64,000 nt of DNA from Guptibacillus algicola (GCF_020171805.1 NZ_JAIVAF010000003.1:744001-808000); one strand, 5' to 3'; shown: positions 41,050 to 51,412, counted from the stretch's first letter. A program made the numbers and translations. The notes: generated by a model not told the origin, from the sequence alone.

Positions 41050-41196
41050 AAAAATACCCGCAGGAAGATACTTCCTGCGGGTGCCTTAAACCTAATGGTT
41101 AAGGCAAATGGGAGAGGAGAAACCGGAGGAAGAACTTATGGGGAAACGTAAGTCTTCTCCGCGGTTGACAGCATCATTAACCTGGTAAGATGCTGC
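41050..41196 (-). ncRNA. csfG: CsfG-like forespore small RNA (ylbH-leader region)
   Basis: About 147 nt with four consecutive hairpins on the minus strand: AGCATC / GATGCT; CGGAGAAGACTTA / TAAGTTCTTCCTCCG (bulged), loop containing TTTCCCC; TGCCTTAA / TTAAGGCA; and the terminator ACCCGCAGGAAG / CTTCCTGCGGGT followed by ATTTTT. Between hairpins 2 and 3 is the exposed pyrimidine-rich stretch TTTCTCCTCTCCC. B. subtilis has the sporulation RNA csfG, under sigma-F/sigma-G, between ylbG and ylbH, where Rfam also lists a ylbH leader. Strand is set here by the promoter at 41203-41231 and the U tract. Name by position and structure. Confidence 0.7.
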
Positions 41197-41202
41197 TATA
41201 GT

Positions 41203-41231
41203 TAGTATCGCCATCCACTATTCGTTTATAC
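41203..41231 (-). promoter_or_regulatory. Sigma-F/sigma-G type promoter of the small RNA
   Basis: Leftward -35 GTATA (41227-41231), 14-bp spacer and -10 GGCGATACT(A) (41203-41212). This fits sigma-F (GYATA, GGNNANANT). In sigma-G terms, TGTATA, 17 bp, GATACTA differs from TGAATA/CATACTA at two positions. Confidence 0.65.
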
Positions 41232-41293
41232 ATTAATTTTAGCTTTCACTTTTTTTATGGTAGGATAGTTAGGAATATGGAAAGGATAAGGTT

Positions 41294-42390
<1,097 letters not shown>

Positions 42391-43608
42391 CTACTGAAGT
42401 TGAATGCTCATCCTGCGTATTGAGAGAATGACGAACACGATAAGAGCAATTAATGTAAGCCATGGTCCAGTTTGTTCAAAAAATCCATATAGCTGGTCGA
42501 TGATCGAAGTGGAGTTTTCTCTGTGGAAGACCGGTAATGTCTTTGTGCCTGAGGATAACCACTCTACGTATATTGGTTTCCAAAGCACGAGGGTTAAGAC
42601 CATTGCGAATACCCCGTGCAATACCCGTGCAAAGAAAAAAGGTTTAAAACGAATATCCGTGTCCGCAAGAATACTAGCGACCTGTGCTTGAACCGAAAAG
42701 CCATTGAAGGCAAGGATGAAGCTTGCAATCATCGTTTGTTGTAATAAAAGTGCGCTGCTTTCACTGATCAGCCGACTCCCGAGTGTAATTTCAAACAACC
42801 CTGACAAAAGGGGAGTGGAGAGCGCTGGAGAAATGTGAAGGGCTATCAATATGACATTAACGATGCTTGCTACCATTCCTGTAAAACCAATTACACCTAA
42901 AAGTTCGTTAAGAACAGAAAACAATATGATAAATCCTCCGACCATTAATAACGTTTTGATTGATGAATGGACTGCGTCCCCCATCATTTTCCCAAAAGGG
43001 CGATCGTCGTATAAGCGGGTTTCATGCAAGGCTTTAAACGCTCTTGGTAATCTTCCGAGAGGCGAACGCTCATAGCTCTTTGTGAAGCGATCTTCAGAAC
43101 GATGAAATCGCATAACCAAGCCAACAAGAATATTACCGATATAATGAGCTGCTGCAAGAATGATTCCTAGTGATGGATTGTGGAAAAACCCAACAGCTAC
43201 TGCAGCAAAAATAAACAGAGGATTGGAACAGTTAGTAAAAGAAACGAGTCGTTCTCCCTCGATTGCAGTAATGTCATTGTTCTGTCTGAGGTGGGCTGTG
43301 TATTTTGCGCCTGCTGGGAAGCCTGAAGCGATGCCCATTGCCCAAACGAAAGCACCAGAACCTGGTACGCGAAAGAGAGGGCGCATAAACGGTTCGAGAA
43401 GTACACCGATAAAGCGAACAACGCCAATTCCAATCAACAGTTCAGAGATAATAAAAAAGGGTAATAATGAAGGAAAGACAATGTTCCACCACATGGAAAG
43501 ACCACTTTTAGAAGCGTCTAGCGTATGTTCTGGTAACAAAATGATCGAGAATGCGATGATGGTCATTGAAGAAGCTAGAAATATTGTTTTAAGTACTTGT
43601 ACGTTCAC
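42391..43608 (-). CDS. ylbJ: Sporulation integral membrane protein YlbJ
   Basis: 405 residues, about eight to ten membrane helices. The nucleoside-recognition/Gate domain occurs twice (MWWNIVFPSLLPFFIISELL at about 40-60 and the FIILFSVLNELLGVIGF region), with GIASGFPAGAKYTAHLR and FTNCSNPLFIF between. B. subtilis ylbJ is sigma-E-dependent and needed for spore cortex formation. GTG start behind GGGGGGAATG. Leftward, between coaD and ylbK, as in B. subtilis. Confidence 0.92.
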   Translation of the reverse strand: MNVQVLKTIFLASSMTIIAFSIILLPEHTLDASKSGLSMWWNIVFPSLLPFFIISELLIGIGVVRFIGVLLEPFMRPLFRVPGSGAFVWAMGIASGFPAGAKYTAHLRQNNDITAIEGERLVSFTNCSNPLFIFAAVAVGFFHNPSLGIILAAAHYIGNILVGLVMRFHRSEDRFTKSYERSPLGRLPRAFKALHETRLYDDRPFGKMMGDAVHSSIKTLLMVGGFIILFSVLNELLGVIGFTGMVASIVNVILIALHISPALSTPLLSGLFEITLGSRLISESSALLLQQTMIASFILAFNGFSVQAQVASILADTDIRFKPFFFARVLHGVFAMVLTLVLWKPIYVEWLSSGTKTLPVFHRENSTSIIDQLYGFFEQTGPWLTLIALIVFVILSIRRMSIQLQ

Positions 43609-43754
43609 AGAAGCATTCCCCCCAAAGTAATGGCCATCATGACGAGTCGCATATGTATAAACGAGAAATAAAACCTGTCCGCTAGTTAAAATATACGTAT
43701 TTGTGGAACAATTAGACCATATGATTAAGCAGGTATAGACGGGAGGATCTCAGG

Positions 43755-44543
43755 ATGAACCGTCCAAAAGTTGGATTGGCTCTTGGTTCAGGGGGAGCAA
43801 GAGGTTTTGCACATCTTGGCGTAATCAAAGTACTTGTAGAACATGACGTTCCAATCGATTATATAGCAGGGAGTAGTATGGGGTCACTCGTAGGTGCTAT
43901 TTATGGTTCGGGACATAAAGTAGAGACGATGGAGAAGATGGCTTCCCTTTTTAAAAGGAAGTACTACCTCGATTTTACTGTACCAAAAATGGGTTTTATA
44001 ACTGGAAATAAAGTGAAGAATCTCATAAGAACGTTAACGCACGGAAAACAGCTTGAAGACTTGCAGCCACCACTCGCGGTGGTAACGACCGATTTGATTA
44101 AAGGGGAAAAAGTCGTGTATCGGACTGGTTCGATTGCTGAAGCTGTTCGAGCGAGTATTGCAATTCCTGGAATTTTCACACCAGAGAAAATCGGAGATCG
44201 ATTGCTTGTCGATGGAGGGGTGATCGACAGAGTTCCTGTTTCTGTCGCAAGAGAGATGGGGGCAGATCTTGTAATTGCTGTTGATGTTTCTGATGTGAAG
44301 AAGGAATCCGACGTAACGTCAATCTTTGATGTGATCATGCAGAGCATCGATATCATGCAAAACGAGATGGTTCGACTTCATGAAATCAATGCTGATGTGA
44401 TGATCAAACCTCGTCTTGAATCGTTTCATTCGCGTTCGTTCACAAACATACAGGACATTATCAAAACTGGAGAGGAAGAAGCTTTTCGCCACCTCGATGA
44501 GATTCATGCAGCGGTGAAAGAGTGGAAGGAGAAAAATAAATGA
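43755..44543 (+). CDS. ylbK: Patatin-like phospholipase family protein YlbK
   Basis: 262 residues. Patatin fold: oxyanion loop GSGGARGFAHLG at the N-terminus, nucleophile in GSSMG (about 40-44) and catalytic Asp in DGGVIDRVP (DGG/A motif). RssA-type cytoplasmic esterase/lipase; substrate unknown. ATG behind GGGAGGATCTC. Overlaps ylbL by 4 bp. Confidence 0.9.
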   Translation: MNRPKVGLALGSGGARGFAHLGVIKVLVEHDVPIDYIAGSSMGSLVGAIYGSGHKVETMEKMASLFKRKYYLDFTVPKMGFITGNKVKNLIRTLTHGKQLEDLQPPLAVVTTDLIKGEKVVYRTGSIAEAVRASIAIPGIFTPEKIGDRLLVDGGVIDRVPVSVAREMGADLVIAVDVSDVKKESDVTSIFDVIMQSIDIMQNEMVRLHEINADVMIKPRLESFHSRSFTNIQDIIKTGEEEAFRHLDEIHAAVKEWKEKNK

Positions 44544-45568
44544 ACCGGACTACCAAGAGATTTACAATTGTTTGGGCTGTGATCATTACATTAGTTGCAG
44601 CATTTACGTTTATCGATTTGCCGTACTATGTAACGACGCCAGGGGAAGCTAGAGAGCTTGATGATGTCATCAAGGTTGATGGAGGCTCTCCTGACGAAGG
44701 AGAATTTATGCTCACTACTGTAAGAGTCGGAGAAGCAAATATCATACAGTATGTATGGGCAAAGTTTAATCAATATCATGAACTGATATCTGAAGACATG
44801 ATCAAACGAGAAGGAGAGTCTGATGAGGAATACCATGAACGTCAACTCGAAGTAATGGCGGGCTCACAGACGGATGCAACGATCGTCGCTTATCAGGCAG
44901 CAGATAAGTCGATTACGATCGATCATAAGGGAGTACTCGTTACAGGAGTCGTAGAAGGTATGCCTGCAGAAGGGAAACTGAAGCCAGGCGACTTGATTAC
45001 GGGGGTAGATGGGAATAATATTGAAAAGACACAACAGTTGTTAGACCTCCTTGGTGAATACACCGAATCAGATAAAGTGGTCATTACGTTTAAACGGGGT
45101 GACGAACAACAAGAAATCGAACTAGGATTCTCAGAATTTCCTGAGCGCTTTAATACAGAAGACGGAAAAGTAGGTATTGGGATCACAGGCCCGGTAACAG
45201 CGAAAACGATCAAAACCGAGCCATCGGTCGATATTAACACTGATCAAATCGGTGGTCCTTCAGCGGGACTGATGTTCTCTCTTGAAATATACAATCAACT
45301 TACAGAAGAAGATTGGACAAAAGGTTACAAAATCGCTGGGACAGGGACGATCACAGAAGAAGGTGAAGTAGGGCCGATTGGCGGAATTCAACAGAAAGTT
45401 GTTGCAGCAGATGGCTCTGGTGCCGACATATTCTTCGCCCCTGTAGCTCATTCGAATTATGAAGATGCCCTTGAAGCAGCTGAAGACATCAAGACTAAGA
45501 TGAAAGTCGTACCGGTAGAAACCTTTAAGGACGCATCTGACTATTTAAAACAGTTAGAAGAAAAGTAG
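44540..45568 (+). CDS. ylbL: Membrane-anchored PDZ-Lon-like protease YlbL
   Basis: 342 residues. N-terminal membrane anchor (about 8-28), extracytoplasmic PDZ domain (about 120-205; KPGDLITGVDGNNIE) and C-terminal Lon-type proteolytic domain with Ser in GGPSAGLMFS and the partner Lys in GGIQQKVVAA. In B. subtilis YlbL, with CtpA, degrades the SOS division inhibitor YneA. ATGA overlap with ylbK couples the two. Terminator 56 bp downstream. Confidence 0.92.
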   Translation: MNRTTKRFTIVWAVIITLVAAFTFIDLPYYVTTPGEARELDDVIKVDGGSPDEGEFMLTTVRVGEANIIQYVWAKFNQYHELISEDMIKREGESDEEYHERQLEVMAGSQTDATIVAYQAADKSITIDHKGVLVTGVVEGMPAEGKLKPGDLITGVDGNNIEKTQQLLDLLGEYTESDKVVITFKRGDEQQEIELGFSEFPERFNTEDGKVGIGITGPVTAKTIKTEPSVDINTDQIGGPSAGLMFSLEIYNQLTEEDWTKGYKIAGTGTITEEGEVGPIGGIQQKVVAADGSGADIFFAPVAHSNYEDALEAAEDIKTKMKVVPVETFKDASDYLKQLEEK

Positions 45569-45624
45569 TGAATAAAGCCTGTTGATGGTAACTTTCATTG
45601 CAAGAGTGAATTATCATGAATAGA

Positions 45625-45656
45625 AAAACCTGTCGAGACGTCTCGACAGGTTTTCT
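45625..45656. terminator. Perfect-palindrome terminator, ylbL / tmcAL
   Basis: A 30-bp perfect palindrome, half-site AAAACCTGTCGAGAC, so it has no unpaired loop bases by design; four T on each side. Confidence 0.88.
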
Positions 45657-45676
45657 TATCTCTTACACGGCAGGCA

Positions 45677-46888
45677 TTATAAAATAATCGGAGATGTTTG
45701 ATATTCCTTTTTGAGGAACTCCTCTTTTGCTTCTCCTTCAAAGCCTAACGCGTATACTTCGCTGACCCTTTTTTCAATTGAGAGGAAGGGGTGATCAAAC
45801 TGGTTTACGTTTGCAACAAGTGGAACTGTAAGTGAGGATTTTATTTTATTCAAATATTTTCTCCCTCCACTAGACATCCCAAGTAGTCTAAGGTATGGCG
45901 CTTCAGACCCTTCTAAAGCTGGTCTCATTTCGTCTTTTCGTGTATTTGTTAAGATATGTAGTGCAAATCGTTGTAACCTTGTCCATGTGTATCGTTTCGT
46001 TTTGATCGCTTCCATAAAGGTTAGGAAATCATTGGAATGCTTCGCTGCTGAAACAAGACGGTTTTCAAGCCCTTCCTCTGCTTCGTAGATCGCTTTTAAT
46101 TCACTCTGTGAACTCGTTACGAGTTTGTATTGTAAGAGCGGGTATAATCTGTGCCACCCATGGAATGTCGAATGCGATTGATAGAAGTGTTTTAGCTCAT
46201 TGAACGTAGGATCAGGGACATAGGATTTTACGCTTTTAGGCTCATCATTCACAAGCTTTTTTCGTATAGCTGTAGCGCTCGCGATTTTTTTGTCTTGAAA
46301 GTCTTCATCATGGTATCCAGCTTTTGTACGTAAGATGGTTTGGGCTTCCATAGGTGAGCGCAGTTCATCGATTGCTTTCACATATTGGTAGCCAAGGATA
46401 TTATTTGGGAGCGATAAATCGAGAACGTCTTCATGGTCTTGTAGTGACTGAAAGGCGAGCGAAGCAGATTTTGGATAGCTATTTCCTTCGTTCATGTAGA
46501 GTTGAATCTGGTCATTATACCGTTTTTCGTTTTCTTTGATGAAAGCCATCGTTTTTCTGAAATCTTCGATACGTCCGGCTTCACTTCCGAAGCAAAGTTC
46601 ATCCACTCCCATTTCACTTAACAAGGATACAGCACCTTTGGCAAAAATTTCAGCTTTTTGGGTAGAGTATACGTATGGAAGTTCTATAACGATATCGACC
46701 CCATTTTGAAGTGCCATCGAAGTTCTACTCCACTTATCGACTAGAGCAGGTTCCCCTCTCTGTAGAAAGGATCCGCTCATAACCGCAACAACAATATCTG
46801 CCCCCGTTGCTTTCTTCGTTTCTTCTAAATGGTACAGATGCCCGTTATGAAAGGGGTTGTATTCGACAACTACACCCGCTGTTTTCAT
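45677..46888 (-). CDS. tmcAL: tRNA(Met) cytidine acetate ligase
   Basis: 403 residues; B. subtilis YlbM. Activates acetate with ATP and forms N4-acetylcytidine at the wobble base of elongator tRNA(Met). Nucleotidyltransferase core with VVEYNPFHNGHLYHL (HxGH), VVAVMSGSFLQRGEPALVDKW and ELPYVYSTQ; ASATAIRKKL (the IRK-type motif) near 200-210. ATG behind AAAGGAGC. It diverges from the ylbN-rpmF operon. Confidence 0.92.
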   Translation of the reverse strand: MKTAGVVVEYNPFHNGHLYHLEETKKATGADIVVAVMSGSFLQRGEPALVDKWSRTSMALQNGVDIVIELPYVYSTQKAEIFAKGAVSLLSEMGVDELCFGSEAGRIEDFRKTMAFIKENEKRYNDQIQLYMNEGNSYPKSASLAFQSLQDHEDVLDLSLPNNILGYQYVKAIDELRSPMEAQTILRTKAGYHDEDFQDKKIASATAIRKKLVNDEPKSVKSYVPDPTFNELKHFYQSHSTFHGWHRLYPLLQYKLVTSSQSELKAIYEAEEGLENRLVSAAKHSNDFLTFMEAIKTKRYTWTRLQRFALHILTNTRKDEMRPALEGSEAPYLRLLGMSSGGRKYLNKIKSSLTVPLVANVNQFDHPFLSIEKRVSEVYALGFEGEAKEEFLKKEYQTSPIIL

Positions 46889-46970
46889 AATAAAGCTCCT
46901 TTCATCAGTAATAGAAAAGGATCATAGTTGTATGAGTTGAATTCCAGCTTTTTTCTCTGGTATGATTAAC

Positions 46971-46999
46971 ATTATACCATGATTGGGTTTCACACAAAG
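46971..46999 (-). promoter_or_regulatory. Promoter of tmcAL
   Basis: Leftward -35 TTGTGT (46994-46999), 17-bp spacer, perfect -10 TATAAT (46971-46976). Confidence 0.6.
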
Positions 47000-47019
47000 T
47001 GGTGTAAAGAAAAAATATT

Positions 47020-47048
47020 GACATTTACGTATTTTGTAGCTATAATAC
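47020..47048 (+). promoter_or_regulatory. Consensus sigma-A promoter of ylbN-rpmF
   Basis: TTGACA (47020-47025), 17-bp spacer, TATAAT (47043-47048): both hexamers perfect. Start near 47055, about 20 nt before ylbN. Confidence 0.93.
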
Positions 47049-47074
47049 TTTTGTTGCCTTGAGGTGATAGACAG

Positions 47075-47608
47075 ATGAAATGGTCAGTAGATCAGTTGAA
47101 GTCCTTCAAACAGAAGGGGCTTACAATTGACGAGTTAGTTAATGTAGAGGAACTAAAGAATGAAGAAACACAGATTCGAGAAATTACGCCCGTACACGTT
47201 ACCGGTGAAACATCTTTTCATGGTAATAAGGTTACCTTTCATCTTACCCTAAAAGGCAAGATGGTCCTTCCGTGTGCGAATACGCTCGAAGATGTTGATT
47301 TCCCTTTCGTACTTCATCCATTGGAAACTTTTGTGCTCGAACCGAACACATCTGGAGTCGATTTTGAAGAAGAAGATGAAGAAATTCATCAAGTTTCGGG
47401 AAATACGGTTGACTTAGTTCCGTATATTAAGGAAAATATACTTTTGGAGATTCCTATCCGTGTTGTTAAACACAGTTCGGAATCTGATGAAATGCAAAAC
47501 AAATCCGGCAAAGGATGGGAAGTTGTCACGCACGAGGAAACGGAAGAAAAGATTGATCCTCGTCTGGCCGGTTTAGCTGATCTCTTTAATGAAAAGAACG
47601 ATAAATAG
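47075..47608 (+). CDS. ylbN: YlbN, DUF177/YceD family protein
   Basis: 177 residues of the YceD/DUF177 family, which nearly always precedes rpmF and is linked in plants and bacteria to 23S rRNA maturation. GKMVLPCANTLEDVDFPFVLH and NTVDLVPYIKENILLEIPI are typical; the central acidic stretch FEEEDEEIHQV is also usual. ATG behind TTGAGGTG. Same transcript as rpmF, 49 bp apart. Confidence 0.9.
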   Translation: MKWSVDQLKSFKQKGLTIDELVNVEELKNEETQIREITPVHVTGETSFHGNKVTFHLTLKGKMVLPCANTLEDVDFPFVLHPLETFVLEPNTSGVDFEEEDEEIHQVSGNTVDLVPYIKENILLEIPIRVVKHSSESDEMQNKSGKGWEVVTHEETEEKIDPRLAGLADLFNEKNDK

Positions 47609-47657
47609 ACCGGACAACTTTCAACGCACGATTTAACTTTTTAAGGAGGTGGAAACG

Positions 47658-47831
47658 ATGGCAGTACCAGCTAGAAGAACTTCTAAAACACGTAAAAACA
47701 AGCGTCGTACTCATTATAAACTTGAAGTACCAGGAATGGTGAAATGCCCTAACTGTGGCGAATTCAAACTTTCTCACCGTGTATGTAAAGAGTGTGGGAA
47801 TTATAAAGGTGAAAACGTTGTAAGCAAGTAA
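47658..47831 (+). CDS. rpmF: 50S ribosomal protein L32
   Basis: 57 residues: basic start [20 protein letters not shown] and a zinc ribbon CPNCGEF plus CKECGNY (four Cys, the zinc-binding C+ form). ATG at 47658 lies behind AAGGAGGTGG; an ATG three codons earlier overlaps the site. Terminator 19 bp after the stop. Confidence 0.97.
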   Translation: MAVPARRTSKTRKNKRRTHYKLEVPGMVKCPNCGEFKLSHRVCKECGNYKGENVVSK

Positions 47832-47849
47832 GCTTTCAACACGCTTGGA

Positions 47850-47878
47850 ACAGAGAGAGTAATCTCTCTGTTTTTTTT
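47850..47878 (+). terminator. Terminator after rpmF
   Basis: Stem CAGAGAGA / TCTCTCTG, loop GTAA, eight T. Confidence 0.92.
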
Positions 47879-47906
47879 ATACCTTATTTCAGGAGTGAGG
47901 AGAGAA

Positions 47907-48668
47907 ATGACGAGTCTTCTTTATGAAAAGAAAAACCGTGCTGCTATGTTAACAATTAATCGTCCTAATCAAAGGAATGCGATTAATTATGATGTTATGG
48001 ATGAATTCAGACATGCGATTAAGACTGCTGAGGAGGATCCATCAGTCTCTTATATCGTCATAACAGGAAGTGGAGACCGTGCATTTTGTGGTGGAGGCGA
48101 CCTAGCTTCTTTTCACCATCTTCGTACGAAAGAAGAAGCGTATCCGATGCTAAGGAAAATGGGAAGCGTTCTTGAACAGGTGTTTTTCTGTAAGAAGCCC
48201 ACTGTAGCGTTGTTGAACGGACATGCAGTCGGTGGAGGATGTGAATTATCTGTCGCTTGTGACTATCGAATCGCACGAAGAGGAATTAAAATGGGCTTTA
48301 TCCAAGGGTCGATCGGAATTACCACTGGTTGGGGTGGAACGGTTTACGCCATGGAAAGAATGGGTTCAACGAAAGCGATGGAGATGCTCATGAGTGGCAA
48401 GCGATACACTCCAGAGGAAGCGTACCCGCTTGGATTCCTAACATACATATTACAAGAAGATCAGTGGGAAGAAGAAGCTGAGAGAGTCATTCGAACGCTT
48501 CTACCACATTCCTCCACCATCTTACAGACATATAAGAAACATTGGTTAGATTCGCTAGATCAATCGATGATTTCAGAACGGATTGAGAGAGAAATTCTTT
48601 CATGTTCTGAACTCTGGGAGTCTGAGGAACATCATAAAGCAGTAGAAAAATTCCTAAACAAACGATAG
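47907..48668 (+). CDS. Enoyl-CoA hydratase/isomerase family protein
   Basis: 253 residues, crotonase fold. Oxyanion-hole strands SYIVITGSGDRAFCGGGDL and LLNGHAVGGGCELSVACDYR are intact, then GFIQGSIGITTGWGG. Reaction (hydratase, isomerase or other) not decidable. ATG at 47907 behind GGAGTGAGGAG. I know similar genes here in other Bacillaceae but not in B. subtilis; it is placed between rpmF and gerR. Confidence 0.8.
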   Translation: MTSLLYEKKNRAAMLTINRPNQRNAINYDVMDEFRHAIKTAEEDPSVSYIVITGSGDRAFCGGGDLASFHHLRTKEEAYPMLRKMGSVLEQVFFCKKPTVALLNGHAVGGGCELSVACDYRIARRGIKMGFIQGSIGITTGWGGTVYAMERMGSTKAMEMLMSGKRYTPEEAYPLGFLTYILQEDQWEEEAERVIRTLLPHSSTILQTYKKHWLDSLDQSMISERIEREILSCSELWESEEHHKAVEKFLNKR

Positions 48669-48770
48669 CCCCCGACTAATAAATTAGAAAAATTATAGAT
48701 TCTAAAATTCTACTATATCTATCAGACGCATAAGATGACTGTAAAAAGTTTATTTTAGGGGGGATTGCGT

Positions 48771-49346
48771 TTGGTACCCATTCGTCAAGATGCATGGTCA
48801 AAGGATGAAGATGTATTACTAGCTGAGGTTGTTTTACGACATATTCGTGAAGCAAGTACACAGCTGGCTGCGTTTGAGGAGGTAGGTAAGAAATTATCTA
48901 GAACTCCCGCGGCATGTGGATTCAGGTGGAACTCACTAATTCGTAAGCAATATGAGTCTGCGATCGTTCTTGCAAAAAAGCAGCGTAAAGAACAAAAGAG
49001 ATCGGGATTTTATAACGAAAAAGTAAGAGAGAGCCACGAGGTGGAAGACCAAGACAACATTGCAATGATCGATGAAGCGATACAAATTCTTGTCCAAGCA
49101 AAGTCTTGCATTTCGAATGTGAGTGAATTAGAAGAATCGTATAAAGAGATTCTTTTGGAAAACGAACAGTTAAAGCAGCAGCTTTTGCAGATTGAAAAAG
49201 AGTACGTCATGGTTCAAGAGGATTATCAGTCTCTTCTCGAAATCATGGAACGAGCAAGAAAGATGGTTGTGTTCAAAGATGAAGACCAGGGCAACATCCG
49301 TTTTCAAATGGATTCAAATGGAAACCTCGAGAAAGTAAAAAAATAG
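48771..49346 (+). CDS. gerR: RsfA/GerR-family sporulation transcription regulator
   Basis: 191 residues. N-terminal Myb/SANT-like DNA-binding domain ([40 protein letters not shown] and NSLIRKQY), then a long coiled coil (about 100-175). B. subtilis GerR (YlbO) is made under sigma-E and represses or activates mother-cell genes. TTG at 48771 behind AGGGGGGA; another TTG two codons earlier abuts the site. CATAAGAT at 48729 resembles a sigma-E -10 but I see no good -35. Confidence 0.9.
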   Translation: MVPIRQDAWSKDEDVLLAEVVLRHIREASTQLAAFEEVGKKLSRTPAACGFRWNSLIRKQYESAIVLAKKQRKEQKRSGFYNEKVRESHEVEDQDNIAMIDEAIQILVQAKSCISNVSELEESYKEILLENEQLKQQLLQIEKEYVMVQEDYQSLLEIMERARKMVVFKDEDQGNIRFQMDSNGNLEKVKK

Positions 49347-49377
49347 GAACAGCCAACTAGGGCTGTTCCTATTTTTT
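49342..49377. terminator. Bidirectional terminator, gerR / ylbP
   Basis: 12-bp stem AATAGGAACAGCC / GGGCTGTTCCTATT, 5-nt loop, T6. Confidence 0.9.
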
Positions 49378-49852
49378 ATACATCCTGTTCAGAAACTCCT
49401 TCTGGATACCAAACATAAGGATTTTCTCCGCGATCACGTTCTGGGTTGTATGTGACAGCCTCGAAGCCCATCTTCTCCCAAAATTGACTTGAACCCTGTC
49501 TTGCATTTGTTTTCACAGGAAGATTAAATGTTTTCGCGAAGTTCACAAGCGTTGAACCATAATCGCGATCATGATACTGAGGTAAGACTTCTAGTTTCCA
49601 AAGCTCCAAGTAATCCTGGGGTGGATCAAAATATCTGTCATATTTCTCATCGATCCGATACAAACTCATTCTAGCAACGAGCTTGTCACCAAAATAAATC
49701 CCGTAGAATGGTGATTCACTATCATTCTCAATAATGTTATCCTGCAAGTCTTCCATCATAGAAAGCTCTTGAATGCCATACTCTTTAAACTTCTTAAACT
49801 CTTCTAGAGTTTTGTAATTGATTACAAGTGGTCGTACTGTCAAATCTACCAT
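49376..49852 (-). CDS. ylbP: GNAT-family acetyltransferase YlbP
   Basis: 158 residues. LWKLEVLPQYHDRDYGSTLVNFAK is the GNAT acetyl-CoA loop (degenerate R/Q-x-x-G-x-G), then FWEKMGFEAV. This subgroup is conserved in Bacilli as YlbP; substrate unknown. ATG behind GGAGGGGGCC. The 216 bp upstream hold its promoter and that of the carboxylase operon; I cannot place either with confidence. Confidence 0.85.
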   Translation of the reverse strand: MVDLTVRPLVINYKTLEEFKKFKEYGIQELSMMEDLQDNIIENDSESPFYGIYFGDKLVARMSLYRIDEKYDRYFDPPQDYLELWKLEVLPQYHDRDYGSTLVNFAKTFNLPVKTNARQGSSQFWEKMGFEAVTYNPERDRGENPYVWYPEGVSEQDV

Positions 49853-50068
49853 CGTTGGCCCCCTCCGTCATAGTTACAAATTCCTCTCTTTTTCTAAAAG
49901 AAAAGGTTCCTTTCCTAATTATAACCGAAAACACAAAACTTTTCTTCATTTCAAAAAACAAAATATAAAAGGAATTATTTGAATATTTGTTGAAACGTGA
50001 CGGTCAATTAATGATATGATTAATGTAAGGGTTTTCAACCTGTATTTTGTGCTCTGAAAGGAGAGGTA

Positions 50069-51412
50069 TTGTTGAAGAAAGTATTGATAGCGAACCGCGG
50101 CGAAATTGCGGAACGAATTATTCGAACATGCAGCAGACTTGGAATTGAAACGGTCGCTGTGTACTCCAGTGCTGATAAAGATATGCCGTATGTAAGGTTA
50201 GCGACACATGCGCATGGAATAGGAGATCCTCCTGCAGCAAAATCATATTTGAATCAAGATGAAATTATACGAGTTGCATTAGAAGAGAAGGTAGATGCGA
50301 TTCATCCAGGATATGGCTTCTTATCCGAAAATGCATCATTTGCGAGGAAAATAGCAGAAAAGGGTTTAACGTTTATTGGTCCTTCTGCAGATGTTGTAGA
50401 AGCGATGGGAGATAAAATCACTGCAAGGAAAACGATGATAGAAGCAGATGTGCCTGTAGTACCGGGCAGCACTGAGATCGAAGATGTAGAAAAGGCGATC
50501 GCCTATGCGAATGAAGTGGGTTACCCTGTTATGCTAAAAGCTGCCGCAGGCGGTGGTGGGATTGGGATGCAACGGTGTGAGAATGATCATGATTTAGAAA
50601 AAGCATTCTCTTCAAGTCAAAACCGCGCGAAGGCTTACTTCGGAAACGGTGCGATGTTCGTAGAGAAGTTTATTGATAACGCTCGTCACATCGAAGTACA
50701 AATCATCGGAGATCATCACGGCAATATCGTTCATCTCTATGAAAGAGATTGCTCAATTCAGCGTAGAAACCAGAAAGTCGTCGAAGAAACACCGTCCCCG
50801 TTCATCTCTGCAAATACGCGTAACTTGATTGGTGAAGCAGCGACAAAAGCTGCTAAACATGTCAATTACACGAATGCAGGTACAGTTGAGTTCGTTATGG
50901 ACGAAGACGAGAATTTTTATTTTCTTGAAATGAACACAAGACTACAGGTTGAACATCCCATTACAGAAGAGACAAACGGTGTAGATCTTGTTGAATGGCA
51001 ATTGTTGATTGCCGATGGCAGAGCGCTCCCGCTTACACAAGAGGAAATTTCTCCAGAGGGACATAGTATTGAGTTCCGTTTATACGCTGAAGACCCAAAT
51101 ACATTCATGCCTTCGCCAGGAAAGATAGAGTCGCTTGTATTTCCAGATGTAAAAGGAATTAGGATTGACGGTGGCTATGAGAGTGGTTCAGCGGTTTCTC
51201 CATTCTACGATCCTATGATTGCGAAAATCATTGCCACAGGTTCAACTCGAAAGGAATCATTAGAGATCGCAAGAACGTTCTTTAGTAAATTTCAATTAAC
51301 AGGTATTAAACATAACGGACCTTTGTTCGAAGATCTGTTACAAGAATCTGACTTTCAGAATGGTCAGTATACGACAGCTTACTTATCGAAGAAACTTGCT
51401 CACAAAAAATAA
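50069..51412 (+). CDS. Biotin carboxylase subunit of an acyl-CoA carboxylase
   Basis: 447 residues, AccC-like ATP-grasp enzyme that carboxylates biotin with ATP and bicarbonate. VLIANRGEIAERIIRTCSRLG at the N-terminus, HPGYGFLSENA, KAAAGGGGIGMQ (glycine loop), FVEKFIDNARHIEVQI and FLEMNTRLQVEHPITE are intact. TTG start behind GAAAGGAGAGG. First of three genes with the carrier and carboxyltransferase. The housekeeping accC would be with accB, so this is a second, dedicated set, comparable to B. subtilis yngH. Confidence 0.92.
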   Translation: MLKKVLIANRGEIAERIIRTCSRLGIETVAVYSSADKDMPYVRLATHAHGIGDPPAAKSYLNQDEIIRVALEEKVDAIHPGYGFLSENASFARKIAEKGLTFIGPSADVVEAMGDKITARKTMIEADVPVVPGSTEIEDVEKAIAYANEVGYPVMLKAAAGGGGIGMQRCENDHDLEKAFSSSQNRAKAYFGNGAMFVEKFIDNARHIEVQIIGDHHGNIVHLYERDCSIQRRNQKVVEETPSPFISANTRNLIGEAATKAAKHVNYTNAGTVEFVMDEDENFYFLEMNTRLQVEHPITEETNGVDLVEWQLLIADGRALPLTQEEISPEGHSIEFRLYAEDPNTFMPSPGKIESLVFPDVKGIRIDGGYESGSAVSPFYDPMIAKIIATGSTRKESLEIARTFFSKFQLTGIKHNGPLFEDLLQESDFQNGQYTTAYLSKKLAHKK

